From Halapricum hydrolyticum (GTDB taxonomy: Archaea; Halobacteriota; Halobacteria; Halobacteriales; Haloarculaceae), in the NCBI RefSeq assembly GCF_025517535.1, contig NZ_JAOPKC010000006.1, positions 1 to 64,000 of the forward strand: a stretch of 64,000 nt of DNA, written 5' to 3'. Position 1 is the first letter of the stretch. Every line of letters begins with the position of its first letter. The translations under genes and the position numbers were made by a program. This document shows positions 1-7,971 of this stretch, one piece after another. The notes under the pieces are model-generated. The model worked only from the letters and a program-made list of their open reading frames with translations, did not search any database and was not told the origin of the DNA.

Positions 1-96
1 GTTCGGGACAATAATGATCGTGGCGTCGATGACCTGATGGAAGAAATCGATCACCTGTTCGTTCATTCAACAGCTGACGCTAACGTGCAAAGCTGA
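1..96 (+). CDS. C-terminal tail of an unidentified protein (cut by window edge)
   Basis: Frame 1 is open from the first base and stops at TGA (94-96), giving 31 codons of a protein whose start lies outside the window. The visible tail is acidic and probably helical (it includes VDDLMEEIDHLF) and carries no motif I recognise. The next gene starts 74 nt downstream on the same strand and has its own ribosome binding site, so it may or may not share a transcript. Confidence 0.5.
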   Translation, partial: VRDNNDRGVDDLMEEIDHLFVHSTADANVQS

Positions 97-170
97 GTAC
101 TCTAATTGCTCACTCTAGTATCTTTGCGGAAAAGAGCCAAGAGGTCTATATTCTGGAGGAAAACATTGAC

Positions 171-1013
171 TTGAAAGACGTAGAAGAAGATATCCAGAGC
201 CACCTTTCTGAGACGAACAATCATCACCGGCACGCCTTGGGTGCGCGAGTACACCCCAAGGAATCTGGAGTTCAAATCAAGTTATTCTCTGAATACGGTC
301 GAAAGCCCTACGTCAGTTTCAGCTTCAGAGAAGACGGAACTGAAACCCCTCCGAGTGACCCAGAAGTCGAGTATAAGCCGTCGTATCCGCTCAAAACCAT
401 ACAATTGGAGTTGCGAGAAATTCCCGAGGGTGTTGAAGTGGTGTTCTCAAAAGATCCGCTTGATGGTTGGAAGACTCGTTTAGAGGAGTTCTTTCAAGGG
501 ACGTTCTCGATTACAGATGTCTTCAACCGGTTAGAGAGAAGAAAATCTGAAGTCGCTAGTGAAATCCGTTCAGTTGCGAAGGAAGCTGCCGAAAACGATG
601 AAGATGCAGTTGAGCAGGTAGAGGAAAGCCTTGGTTCCCGAAGAGAGGAACTAGTTGAGAAACTTCGAGAAGATGAGAGTTTAGAAGAGAACGAAGTTGC
701 AGAGACAGAAGAGCGACTTGAAACGGTTCGTCTAGCTGGATTCATTATTTCAGACGATCAAAATACCCAGACAGACGACTTCCGCCTTGTCTCGGATAAT
801 TTTTCAGGTTTCTTAGACTCGGTTGACAGTATGGACGAGGGTCTAGAAGCGTACGTAAAGGAAGCTGATGACGAAAATGTCCAAGTGGTAGTTGAGATCG
901 AGGATGAGAAAGTAAGGATTCAGGGAGACACGTGGTCGCCACTCTACGGGAAAATGAGCACGGAGAACTTAGACACTCTCCGTCTCTTCTTCGATACACT
1001 AAGAGATGAATGA
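171..1013 (+). CDS. Hypothetical protein, first gene of a two-gene module
   Basis: This 280-residue protein is not recognised. It begins at TTG, chosen because a strong Shine-Dalgarno GGAGG (155-159) lies 11 nt upstream. Residues about 1-115 look beta-rich. Residues about 118-190 are highly charged and probably a coiled coil rich in Glu, Lys and Arg. The C-terminal 80 residues look like a separate small alpha/beta domain. No signal peptide or membrane segment is visible. Its stop overlaps the next start by 8 nt, so the two genes are almost certainly co-translated and functionally linked. Codons are much richer in A/T at third positions than in the backbone, which suggests transfer. A regulatory or specificity partner of the downstream putative nuclease is an inference from the overlap only. 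Confidence 0.65.
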   Translation: MKDVEEDIQSHLSETNNHHRHALGARVHPKESGVQIKLFSEYGRKPYVSFSFREDGTETPPSDPEVEYKPSYPLKTIQLELREIPEGVEVVFSKDPLDGWKTRLEEFFQGTFSITDVFNRLERRKSEVASEIRSVAKEAAENDEDAVEQVEESLGSRREELVEKLREDESLEENEVAETEERLETVRLAGFIISDDQNTQTDDFRLVSDNFSGFLDSVDSMDEGLEAYVKEADDENVQVVVEIEDEKVRIQGDTWSPLYGKMSTENLDTLRLFFDTLRDE

Positions 1014-2475
1014 AAAACAAATAAGGGGAGTAAATCAGTTCCTCAAGAAGGGGTTCCGATTAAAACAGGAGGAGGTTCCAGCTCCGCTTAGAAATACTGA
1101 GTTCGTCACGGAGGTGATCTCTGATCCAAATCAGTGTCCGAAATGCGATGGACCGATCAAAATCATCGGACGGCCAGAAGATAGTGATGGTACTTTTATT
1201 ACTAAGTGTAAGAAGCGACGGGAGCATGTAGAGCGGATTCCCCGTAAAGAACGGATACGGTACGAACTCCGTTATGAGACCGTCTTCAACTGTATTTGTG
1301 AAGCGTTTGAGTGGGAATTTTCAGGGCTTGAATCCAGAAGTACACTCCCGAGATACATTATCGGCCACACAGCAGAGGCCATCGATATCTGCCTGATACA
1401 TACAGAGAACCGTTATGAGAAGACAATAAAGGAGATTTTTGATCGGGCTATTCGGCGGGAACAAGTAACGCTTCTTTTGACTCCTCGTTCTTCGGTCAAG
1501 GAAATTTTCGAGATTACCGAGGTCTTTGCAGTCGGTCCTCTGGTATGCCCTGTCCCCTTCGAGAATCTAGAAAGTCCTGGATCGATCAAGCAGTCGGTCA
1601 ACAACACTAAACGAAGCCGTGATCTCACCCACCAAATCGAACAGCAGAGAGATATTGAGGCAGATAGCTTCCTGAAGAAAGGGGATAAAAATCCTCTATA
1701 TATTGCTACGGAATTGGCGTATATGAGGTTGCTACGGGAGAACGGAGAATTGTCGGTGGCTGATGGATCTCGGTTAGAAGAGATTTGTTCAGCTGCTTTC
1801 TCTCACATCGCTACTATTCTACCAAGTGTGGGAGGAGAAGATAACTCCGGAGAATCCCTTCCAGACAATATCTTCCGTATTCCAGAAGACGAGGCGAAGA
1901 GCTACGATCCGATTCTAGCCTTGGTTGATACCAAGTCCGGGACGGACGCCAACTTTGCTAAGGAGTTAATCGAACAGAAACACAAGGGGTACATTGAACG
2001 CGTTCAACGTCAGCCATCTCTTCGTGATCATACCGTTGCACACACCTTCGTTGTCTTCGATGTAGACGGCCATCAAGAAATTGAGTTCCACGACGGGATG
2101 CGCCAATACTACGATGCTGATACGGTAATGGTCGTCCTCACTGCAGAAGCCCTAGCCTATATCATAGCAGCGTATTTCTCAGCAATCACAGCGAACGAAC
2201 TGGAACTGGCGGAGGGAGCATTCACAGATGTTATCCGGACCTTCTTCAGTAGAGATCGATTCTACGAAGACCTCACGACTGACGACAGAAGACGGACTCG
2301 CTTTGATCTGGATTCGCACTATCCAGATCATCTACGGGACGAGTACGCACAGAAGTATGTTGAAAGAGAACAGCTGATCGTTGTAACTGGGGATATGGTT
2401 GATGCCCACTTCAAGAACACCATAGACACAAAGGGACGGATTGAGCACATCTTAGAAGGATATCTATTAGCATAG
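1006..2475 (+). CDS. Zinc-ribbon protein with a PD-(D/E)XK-like nuclease motif
   Basis: This 489-residue protein is of unknown family. Near the N-terminus it has a zinc-ribbon-like pattern, C44-x2-C47-x20-C68-x5-H74. In the second half, residues about 293-310 read PED..., then D301-PILALV-D308-T-K310-SG. The DTK triad following a hydrophobic strand resembles the catalytic core of FokI-type and other PD-(D/E)XK restriction nucleases, where two acidic residues and a lysine bind metal. A later strand (HTFVVFDVDG) fits the same fold. I therefore infer a DNA-cleaving enzyme, but the short spacing between D301 and D308 is unusual; D295 could be the first acid instead. Translation is coupled to the preceding gene by an 8-nt overlap. 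AT-rich codon use suggests acquired DNA. Confidence 0.6.
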   Translation: MNEKQIRGVNQFLKKGFRLKQEEVPAPLRNTEFVTEVISDPNQCPKCDGPIKIIGRPEDSDGTFITKCKKRREHVERIPRKERIRYELRYETVFNCICEAFEWEFSGLESRSTLPRYIIGHTAEAIDICLIHTENRYEKTIKEIFDRAIRREQVTLLLTPRSSVKEIFEITEVFAVGPLVCPVPFENLESPGSIKQSVNNTKRSRDLTHQIEQQRDIEADSFLKKGDKNPLYIATELAYMRLLRENGELSVADGSRLEEICSAAFSHIATILPSVGGEDNSGESLPDNIFRIPEDEAKSYDPILALVDTKSGTDANFAKELIEQKHKGYIERVQRQPSLRDHTVAHTFVVFDVDGHQEIEFHDGMRQYYDADTVMVVLTAEALAYIIAAYFSAITANELELAEGAFTDVIRTFFSRDRFYEDLTTDDRRRTRFDLDSHYPDHLRDEYAQKYVEREQLIVVTGDMVDAHFKNTIDTKGRIEHILEGYLLA

Positions 2476-2777
2476 ATGTGATTAAAGAATATAGGAAAAT
2501 TCGAAATATCCAGGGGGAGCTGAAACAATCCGATAGTGTGTGGTTAATATCGCTGCCTCCCAAGTGTTTAGGACAGCGAGCTTAACAGCACTCATGGGTC
2601 CGTATCAGTTCCTGTAACTTTCTGCAGCCTATGCGCTGTGTATTCCACAGGCCGTTTCTGATAGTCTCTGAGTAGATCTGTTGCAAAACTACGGGTTGCT
2701 CTGCTAATCCCTCTGAGTGGCCGTGAGATGGATTCGTCGAAAGAATAGATCCGGATCGACCTACATTCTCTTCGTTA
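2476..2777. other. Intergenic, no gene seen
   Basis: This 302-nt stretch lies between the end of the putative nuclease gene and the end of the RNase HI gene, which converge. Short open frames occur on both strands but none has coding character, a promoter or a ribosome binding site. I see no strong hairpin. Confidence 0.5.
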
Positions 2778-3320
2778 CTATTCTGCAGCCTCCTGCGCTA
2801 GGTCGTCAGCGATCAAATTTGATCCTCGATCGATGTGCTCGAAGTCCACGTTTTCGAATTGGTCTACAACTTCACACGCCTCTTCGTACAGATCTACGAT
2901 GTTATCACTGTTCACGCCGTACTCTCCAGTCATCTGCTTGATGACGAGCTCAGAATCTCCCCTGACCCGGACTCGAGATACTCCTGCATTATCTGCTTTC
3001 TTGAGCCCCCGGAGTAGAGCTGTATACTCTGCTTGATTGTTTGTGACATCGTCTCCGATGAAACCGCTGTCTGTGATTTCCTCTTCTCCGGACTTGAGCA
3101 GGAATCCGTATCCACCGCGACCAGGGTTACCTTTCGAAGAGCCGTCGAATTCGAGCGTCGCAACATCTGAATCAGCAGTCATCGTGGGATCCATCGTACC
3201 TCGGAGCGGGGTAGTGTAAGAATCTGGTGGGGGAGAGCTATACACCCAACCACCGTGTTTTCCTGCGGTTAATTCCATACAACCAGGGCTGTCACACGCG
3301 TCGAAATCGAATCCGAGCAC
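2778..3320 (-). CDS. rnhA: Ribonuclease HI
   Basis: The enzyme cleaves the RNA strand of RNA-DNA hybrids with two metal ions. The catalytic acids of the type 1 fold are visible: D59 in FDGSSKGNPG, E98 in NNQAEY, D122 in RGDSELV and D172 in the IADDLA segment. The protein has 180 residues, about 50 more than the RNase H core. The N-terminal extension contains C9-x4-C14-x7-H22, possibly a small metal site. The GTG at 3318-3320 is chosen as start because a TATA-like element (complement of 3342-3350) lies 27 nt upstream, as in leaderless haloarchaeal transcripts; internal ATGs at codons 43 and 47 are alternatives that would remove the extension. It sits in the accessory region beside tRNA-Val. 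Confidence 0.85.
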   Translation of the reverse strand: MLGFDFDACDSPGCMELTAGKHGGWVYSSPPPDSYTTPLRGTMDPTMTADSDVATLEFDGSSKGNPGRGGYGFLLKSGEEEITDSGFIGDDVTNNQAEYTALLRGLKKADNAGVSRVRVRGDSELVIKQMTGEYGVNSDNIVDLYEEACEVVDQFENVDFEHIDRGSNLIADDLAQEAAE

Positions 3321-3341
3321 GTCGGTCGCAATAGCCGGCGT

Positions 3342-3350
3342 GAATAAAAG
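3342..3350 (-). promoter_or_regulatory. TATA box for the RNase HI gene
   Basis: Read on the minus strand this is CTTTTATTC. Its centre is 27 nt before the GTG at 3320, the normal archaeal spacing to a transcription start, so the mRNA is probably leaderless. Confidence 0.45.
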
Positions 3351-3937
3351 AGAGCATGCCTGACAGCACGACAGGTAGTTGAGAGACCTCAGGGTTCACG
3401 TTTTACCCTCTCCTCCAGTCAGGGACTGGACCTGCGAAGGATCGGTGTCTACGGGTAAGCCGGTTCAGGTCCTTGGGGCCTACGTCAGAGACAGCGTAGG
3501 TTTGTAGGGTACGACACTCTGACGTCCAGTGGCAACACGAACCTGCGTGTTTGCTGGAGTCAGGACGTGGTTTGTCCCGACGGAAGCCCAGGCTGGCTAG
3601 ACACGACACCGGATCTGGGGAAGCGCCCGGATCGGTTCCGATTCGGATTGATTGTCGCGTTGTGTCGTATTCGATCAACCATTGTCGGGGACATCCGAGG
3701 GAGGAAGCGACCAGTGTTCCGTGGTACTCTACAATGAGACTTTGAGGCGGGCACCACCGACGGGGTGTATGTCGCACACTCGTTGGAGAGCATTCAACGA
3801 GTGGCGTCGGTGGAGACCGACACAGAACGCTGGTCTGCTCCATGTCGGGCCACCCCCACAGATACCTCGTGGTGCGTGACCTTCCCTGACTCCTGATGGT
3901 AGATTGTCAGAATTCGAATGGATTGGCGTGCCAAGAA
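3351..3937. other. Intergenic, no convincing gene; possibly decayed DNA
   Basis: This stretch of almost 600 nt is open in several frames on both strands (the longest, 3403-3843 minus, is 146 codons), but the translations are rich in Arg, Ser, Pro and Cys, lack the acidic bias of the organism, and compete with overlapping frames. I see no family motif. It may be the remains of an insertion element, which I cannot prove. Confidence 0.4.
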
Positions 3938-3947
3938 CTTATTTATC
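3938..3947 (+). promoter_or_regulatory. TATA box for the gene at 3968
   Basis: CTTATTTATC is centred 26 nt before the ATG at 3968. This spacing predicts a leaderless mRNA and favours that ATG over an upstream in-frame ATG at 3896. Confidence 0.6.
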
Positions 3948-3967
3948 TTGTCACCCAATACTTTGTT

Positions 3968-4438
3968 ATGAGTTCGGACAACCGAGAAACTACCTCGTCC
4001 GACCCACACCTGACGACCGGTCCTATAGATATCGGAAACCGGGAGTACCTGGATCTCCGTCTGCCGGAACTCCGTGAGAAATTCGCTTACGAGGAACTGT
4101 CCGGACTCAGTAAGGAACGACTGAAGCAGGAGGAATCGAACCTGATCAGGGACTTCACGGATCTCAGAAATCGATTTCCTCATTCAGATTACCTCGGGAA
4201 CGATGATAAGGCTCTCCAGCGGATTCAGATGGGGGATGATTTTCGTGGACTCTCTACGCTCACGTCTGAACAGAAACAACGAATTTACGACTGTAAGGGG
4301 GATTGTTATCGAAATATTGACCGAGCAATTACAGAGGCGGTTGAACGAGAAAAAGCGTCAGGACTGACCGCTCGCTTTGGAACCTGGTTAAACGAGTTTG
4401 TCGACAATCTAACTCCGTTATTTGTGATTAAGTGGTAG
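3968..4438 (+). CDS. Hypothetical protein
   Basis: This 156-residue protein is not recognised. It is charged, with predicted helices (for example LRLPELREKFAYEEL and IDRAITEAVEREKA) and no signal peptide. The C-terminal end (FVDNLTPLFVIKW) is hydrophobic but too short and too near the end for a confident membrane segment. The start is set by the TATA box 26 nt upstream. Codon use is AT-richer than the backbone, so the gene belongs with the accessory DNA on the left. It stands alone; no partner gene is in frame or close by. Confidence 0.6.
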   Translation: MSSDNRETTSSDPHLTTGPIDIGNREYLDLRLPELREKFAYEELSGLSKERLKQEESNLIRDFTDLRNRFPHSDYLGNDDKALQRIQMGDDFRGLSTLTSEQKQRIYDCKGDCYRNIDRAITEAVEREKASGLTARFGTWLNEFVDNLTPLFVIKW

Positions 4439-4734
4439 GATTTTTTCTCAGAATTAGCTTTCACCTCCCCCCGCGTGTTCTCCTGCTGTAGATCCCTGTC
4501 CTAACTTGCCCTGCTTCTCCCCACGCTCGAATTGAAGCCAACACTGCATTGTCGAACCGACCAGTGGAATAATTATCCTGCGCGATCAATCACGGTATAC
4601 CACGGTACGGGAACGCCACTGTGCAGCAACTTGGTCAAATCCCATATCAGGCAACTGGGCAATAAACGCCAGAATCTGCCCCTCATCGACGGTACGACGG
4701 TCTCACGGTCACTCACTACAGATAAGAGATCTGA
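4439..4734. other. Intergenic on the 3' side of tRNA-Val, no gene seen
   Basis: I find no gene here. The sequence just left of the tRNA is where an element integrated at the tRNA 3' end would abut. A second copy of the tRNA 3' end is not visible within positions 1-4734, so the other attachment site, if any, lies outside the window or has decayed. Confidence 0.4.
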
Positions 4735-4809
4735 TGGGTCGGGGCGGATTTGAACCGCCGACTTCCTCCGTGTGAAGGAGGTATCATAACCGGACTAGAT
4801 CACCGACCC
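4735..4809 (-). tRNA. tRNA-Val (anticodon CAC)
   Basis: The minus strand folds into a full cloverleaf. The acceptor stem GGGTCGG (4803-4809) pairs with CCGACCC (4736-4742). The anticodon stem CCTCC/GGAGG encloses the loop TTCACAC with anticodon CAC. The T arm is GGCGG-TTCAAAT-CCGCC, and the discriminator base is A. No intron is seen and CCA is not encoded. It reads GUG valine codons. It marks the border between AT-richer accessory DNA to the left and GC-rich backbone to the right. Confidence 0.95.
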
Positions 4810-4881
4810 GCGTACTACTGGCTACCGGAGTGCCCGACTTAAGAATTGCTTTTCGACAGCCCTGTCGAACCCCTCTCGCGT

Positions 4882-5325
4882 CTAGTCCTGGAACAGCCGG
4901 TAGGCCCCCGTCACGACGGCGACCGGCTCGACAGCCCCGTCGGGCGTCTCCGATTCGACGTAGATCTCCGAGACGCCGACGCTGTTGCCCGCCCGGACCA
5001 CCTCTGCACGTGCCGTGAGATCGCCAGAGGCGCGCTGCAGATAGTTGACGTTGAGATTGATCGTCGCGACCCCGCCGTTCACCGGATCGGCGAGTGACGG
5101 CCGCAGCGCGATCCCGCCGGCGGTATCCGCCAGCGTCGCGGCGACCCCACCGTGCATCGTCGGCGGACTGGTCGTGTTCGTGAGCTTCTCGTCGTAGGGG
5201 ACGGTCATCGTGATCGTCTCCTCGGTAAACTCCTCGACCGAGACCCCGAGCCACGAGAGATAACCGTGCTCCTCCTCGATATGATACTGGATCAGATCCT
5301 TGACGTCGTCCGTAAACTCGGCCAT
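4882..5325 (-). CDS. PaaI-type hotdog thioesterase
   Basis: This 147-residue protein has the single-hotdog fold of the PaaI/YbgC thioesterases, which hydrolyse acyl-CoA esters in the cytoplasm. The family signature THGG-like MHGGVAATLADTAGG is present, followed by the strands INLNVNYL and LTARAEVVRAG typical of the second half of the fold. The specific acyl-CoA substrate cannot be read. I use the ATG at 5325; an in-frame TTG at 5385 would add 20 residues. The preceding minus-strand gene is a methyltransferase ending about 90 nt upstream, so co-transcription is possible. Confidence 0.8.
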   Translation of the reverse strand: MAEFTDDVKDLIQYHIEEEHGYLSWLGVSVEEFTEETITMTVPYDEKLTNTTSPPTMHGGVAATLADTAGGIALRPSLADPVNGGVATINLNVNYLQRASGDLTARAEVVRAGNSVGVSEIYVESETPDGAVEPVAVVTGAYRLFQD

Positions 5326-5418
5326 GGTGGTCTCTGGGTCCCCGAGGTGTTTGTAGGCTCGGATTACGGCGGGGTCGGCGTCCAACCCGGGTCGGGGCGG
5401 CTACTCAAGCCAGGACGG

Positions 5419-6354
5419 CTACTCAGGTTTCCGACCGACGACGAGCTGAAAGCGGGTGTCGGGCACGTCGCGGATCTCCGGGTCGGCGAAACCCGCCGAT
5501 TCGAGTGCCGACAGGTACTCGTCTTCTGTGTAGGTGTTGCCGACGTCGGACATGCTCAACATGTGGACGCCGAACCGCTCGGCGACCTCGGCACGGCCCT
5601 GCACCCACTCCGCGGCGACGAACGTGCCGCCGGGTTCGAGCGCCTCGAAGACGTTCCCGAAGTACTCGCTGATCCCCGACAGCGAAAGCGAGACCGTCAT
5701 CCGGGCGCTGAACACGAGATCGAACCCCTCCGGCAGCGACTCGCGGGCGTCCCCCTCCACGGTGTCGAGACCGAGTTTCGCGTGGTGATCGTCCAGCAGA
5801 TCCAGCACCTCGCGCTGGTCGAGCAGCGTCACGTCCGCACCGCGGCGGGCGAATTCAGCCCCGAACCGACCCGGTCCGCCACCCACGTCGAGCACCCGCT
5901 CGGGCCGCGGGTGGGCGTGCTCGGCCGCCGTGACGATCGCCCGGAGCGTCCCCGTCCTGATCGAGGCCATCGCTCCCATGTAGTTTTTGAACCCGTCCGC
6001 TGTCGGCTCCGGAGATTCGCCGCTCCGCATCGTCTCCGGCAGCCGGATGTAGTTCTCCAGCGAGTCGACGCGATGGGGCAGAATGCCTCGCTCCAGCGGC
6101 GGCGTCTCCGGATCGAACCCTCGCAACTCCTCGGTGGGCTCGTAGCCGTCCTCTGTCTCCCGAACGTATCCCGAATCGACCAGCGCTTCGAGGACGATCT
6201 CGCTCGCCCGATCCGTAATCCCCGCGTGCTCGGCGATCACGTCGGATCGTCGCTTCCCCGCGAAGAGCGCGTCGAACACACCCGTCTCACGACATGCCCA
6301 CAGCAGGAATACCTCGTGATGGCGGTCGTAGATCGCGTTTGAACCCATAGCCAT
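5419..6354 (-). CDS. O-methyltransferase-like SAM-dependent methyltransferase with N-terminal winged helix
   Basis: This 311-residue protein has the two-part layout of the acetylserotonin/hydroxyindole O-methyltransferase family. Residues about 1-100 form the winged-helix dimerisation domain (AGITDRASEIVLEALVDSGYV). Residues about 140-311 form a Rossmann methyltransferase with the SAM-binding glycine motif VLDVGGGPGRFG and a following acidic residue in VTLLDQ. The C-terminal part is short, which is common in archaeal members. The substrate is unknown. An alternative start two codons downstream is possible. A T-rich TATA-like element lies about 28 nt upstream, so the mRNA may be leaderless. 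Confidence 0.8.
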   Translation of the reverse strand: MAMGSNAIYDRHHEVFLLWACRETGVFDALFAGKRRSDVIAEHAGITDRASEIVLEALVDSGYVRETEDGYEPTEELRGFDPETPPLERGILPHRVDSLENYIRLPETMRSGESPEPTADGFKNYMGAMASIRTGTLRAIVTAAEHAHPRPERVLDVGGGPGRFGAEFARRGADVTLLDQREVLDLLDDHHAKLGLDTVEGDARESLPEGFDLVFSARMTVSLSLSGISEYFGNVFEALEPGGTFVAAEWVQGRAEVAERFGVHMLSMSDVGNTYTEDEYLSALESAGFADPEIRDVPDTRFQLVVGRKPE

Positions 6355-6468
6355 CGTTCAGATGGGCTGTCAAAAAAGATTGTGTCGACCGGACCGTGAC
6401 CGCCGCACGGCGATCGCTCGTCGGTGACAGCGACGATAACTTGTCAGTGACTTCGACGACGTCGACGA

Positions 6469-7908
6469 TCATTCCTCGGTCACTTCGAAGACCATGTGAC
6501 AGGCCGGAAGCGGACGCACGGGGTGGTTGTCGAGATACGAGAGGTGCGGCCGGATCTCGAACTCGGGTTCGTCGTCTTCCATCTCGAAGATAGAGGGATA
6601 GACGTCGATAAAGTGATACCCGGGCTCACCGGTCGCCTGCAGCACCGTCCTGACGGTCGGGCTCCGGAGGTCCTCGCTGGTACCGCAGGCGTAGCCCAGC
6701 GGTGCGTTGTCGTAGACGAAGAACGGCGCACTCTCGTAGGCGGTCCAGCCGATCCCCGAGAGCTCGATCTCGATCTCGGTGCCGACCGGTCCGCTGGTCG
6801 GTTCGAACGTCTCGATCGAGGGCTGCATCATGAAGCCCGTCGCCGCGACCGACCGTCCGTCGACCTCCGCGAGGATCGGCCGTGTCGATCCCTCTGCCGG
6901 CGGGATTTCGAACTCGACCTGGAACCGACCGTCCGCGTCGGCCGTCACGGTCGGCAAGATTCCAGGACGCACCGTCGGCGTGACTTCCAGCCCCCGGATC
7001 CCCTCGCCGACGTGCTGGTACCACTTGAGGTCGACCGCCGCGTTCGGCGGGAAGTTCCGCCCGGTGATGATCGCCTGCGTCCCGGCCGGGCCACACTGCG
7101 GTGCGATCTCCAGTTCGGCCTCGGTATCGGCGTCCAGCTCGGGATAGTGTGCCTCGAAGGGCTGTTCCTCGAAGAGCTCGTCGACCCACATCGTCGGCGG
7201 TGAGCTGTCCGGCTCAGTCACCTCAACCGTCCAGGCGTTCGCGCGGTCGCCACCGACCGACCCCAGCGGCGACTGGGTGTTGTTCGCGACGAACGGGACG
7301 CCGCGGTAGTTGCGCCAGACCTGGATGACGTGCTCGCCCGGCGGACCGACCGCCCGGATCCGTGCAGTTGCCGTTCCACGATTTATCACACCGGTAATGA
7401 ATCCGACGAACTGGTTGTCCCAGGCGATCTGGAAGTTGTTCGATTCGAGCGACGGACCGATCCCGTATCCCCTGACGACGAACGCCTCGCCCAGCTCTGT
7501 CTGTGTTCGATCGAGTTCGAACCACGGTCTGACTTCGAACTCGGCCCTGGCAGCGACGCCCTCGTCGTTTTCGACAGTGATCTTGTGAGAGCCACCGTAG
7601 TCCTCCGGGATCGTCCACGTCTCGTCGAACTCTCCGGACTCGTCGGTCCGGACTGTCGCGATGGGTTCGGTCCGCGGGCTGTACTGTGGCCCGACGACCC
7701 TGTTGGCTTCGATGACTGCCCACCTCCCGTCGCTCGTGTGCCAGACGAGGTCGTACTGTTCGTCTGCGGACAAGTTCCGGCCCAAAAGCGTCAGTTCGTC
7801 GCCGACGTATCCCTCCTGTTCGCTCAGCGCGAGCGTCCCCTTCGAGCTCCCGGCCCGACGGTCATCAAGCCGGTCCTGCAGTTCCGAGGAGAAGTCGGAC
7901 TCGTCCAT
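6469..7908 (-). CDS. Multi-domain Ig/TIG-like beta protein of unknown function
   Basis: This 479-residue protein shows repeated motifs of the IPT/TIG and Ig-like type: a glycine-rich turn plus a GRN-like or GxG element, as in GYVGDELTLLGRNL, LGEAFVVRGYGIG, GPAGTQAIITGRNFPP and GPVGTEIEIELSGIGW. These suggest four or more beta-sandwich domains in tandem. There is no signal peptide, Tat motif or membrane anchor, which is unusual because TIG-rich proteins are normally exported. A TATA-like element (complement of about 7935-7947) lies near -30. Neither neighbour explains its role. Exact domain borders and family are uncertain. Confidence 0.65.
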   Translation of the reverse strand: MDESDFSSELQDRLDDRRAGSSKGTLALSEQEGYVGDELTLLGRNLSADEQYDLVWHTSDGRWAVIEANRVVGPQYSPRTEPIATVRTDESGEFDETWTIPEDYGGSHKITVENDEGVAARAEFEVRPWFELDRTQTELGEAFVVRGYGIGPSLESNNFQIAWDNQFVGFITGVINRGTATARIRAVGPPGEHVIQVWRNYRGVPFVANNTQSPLGSVGGDRANAWTVEVTEPDSSPPTMWVDELFEEQPFEAHYPELDADTEAELEIAPQCGPAGTQAIITGRNFPPNAAVDLKWYQHVGEGIRGLEVTPTVRPGILPTVTADADGRFQVEFEIPPAEGSTRPILAEVDGRSVAATGFMMQPSIETFEPTSGPVGTEIEIELSGIGWTAYESAPFFVYDNAPLGYACGTSEDLRSPTVRTVLQATGEPGYHFIDVYPSIFEMEDDEPEFEIRPHLSYLDNHPVRPLPACHMVFEVTEE

Positions 7909-7971
7909 GCCGGTGGTTGCTTGTCTGTCGTGAAATAACTTGGCTGGCCCGGTGGTTCGGATCGTCCGCGC

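Noticed and set aside
3403..3843. Open frame of 146 codons on the minus strand, considered as a transposon remnant
   Set aside because: No conserved motif could be found; competing frames overlap it.
5152..6342. Open frame of 396 codons on the plus strand
   Set aside because: It is antisense to the thioesterase and methyltransferase genes and has no domain.
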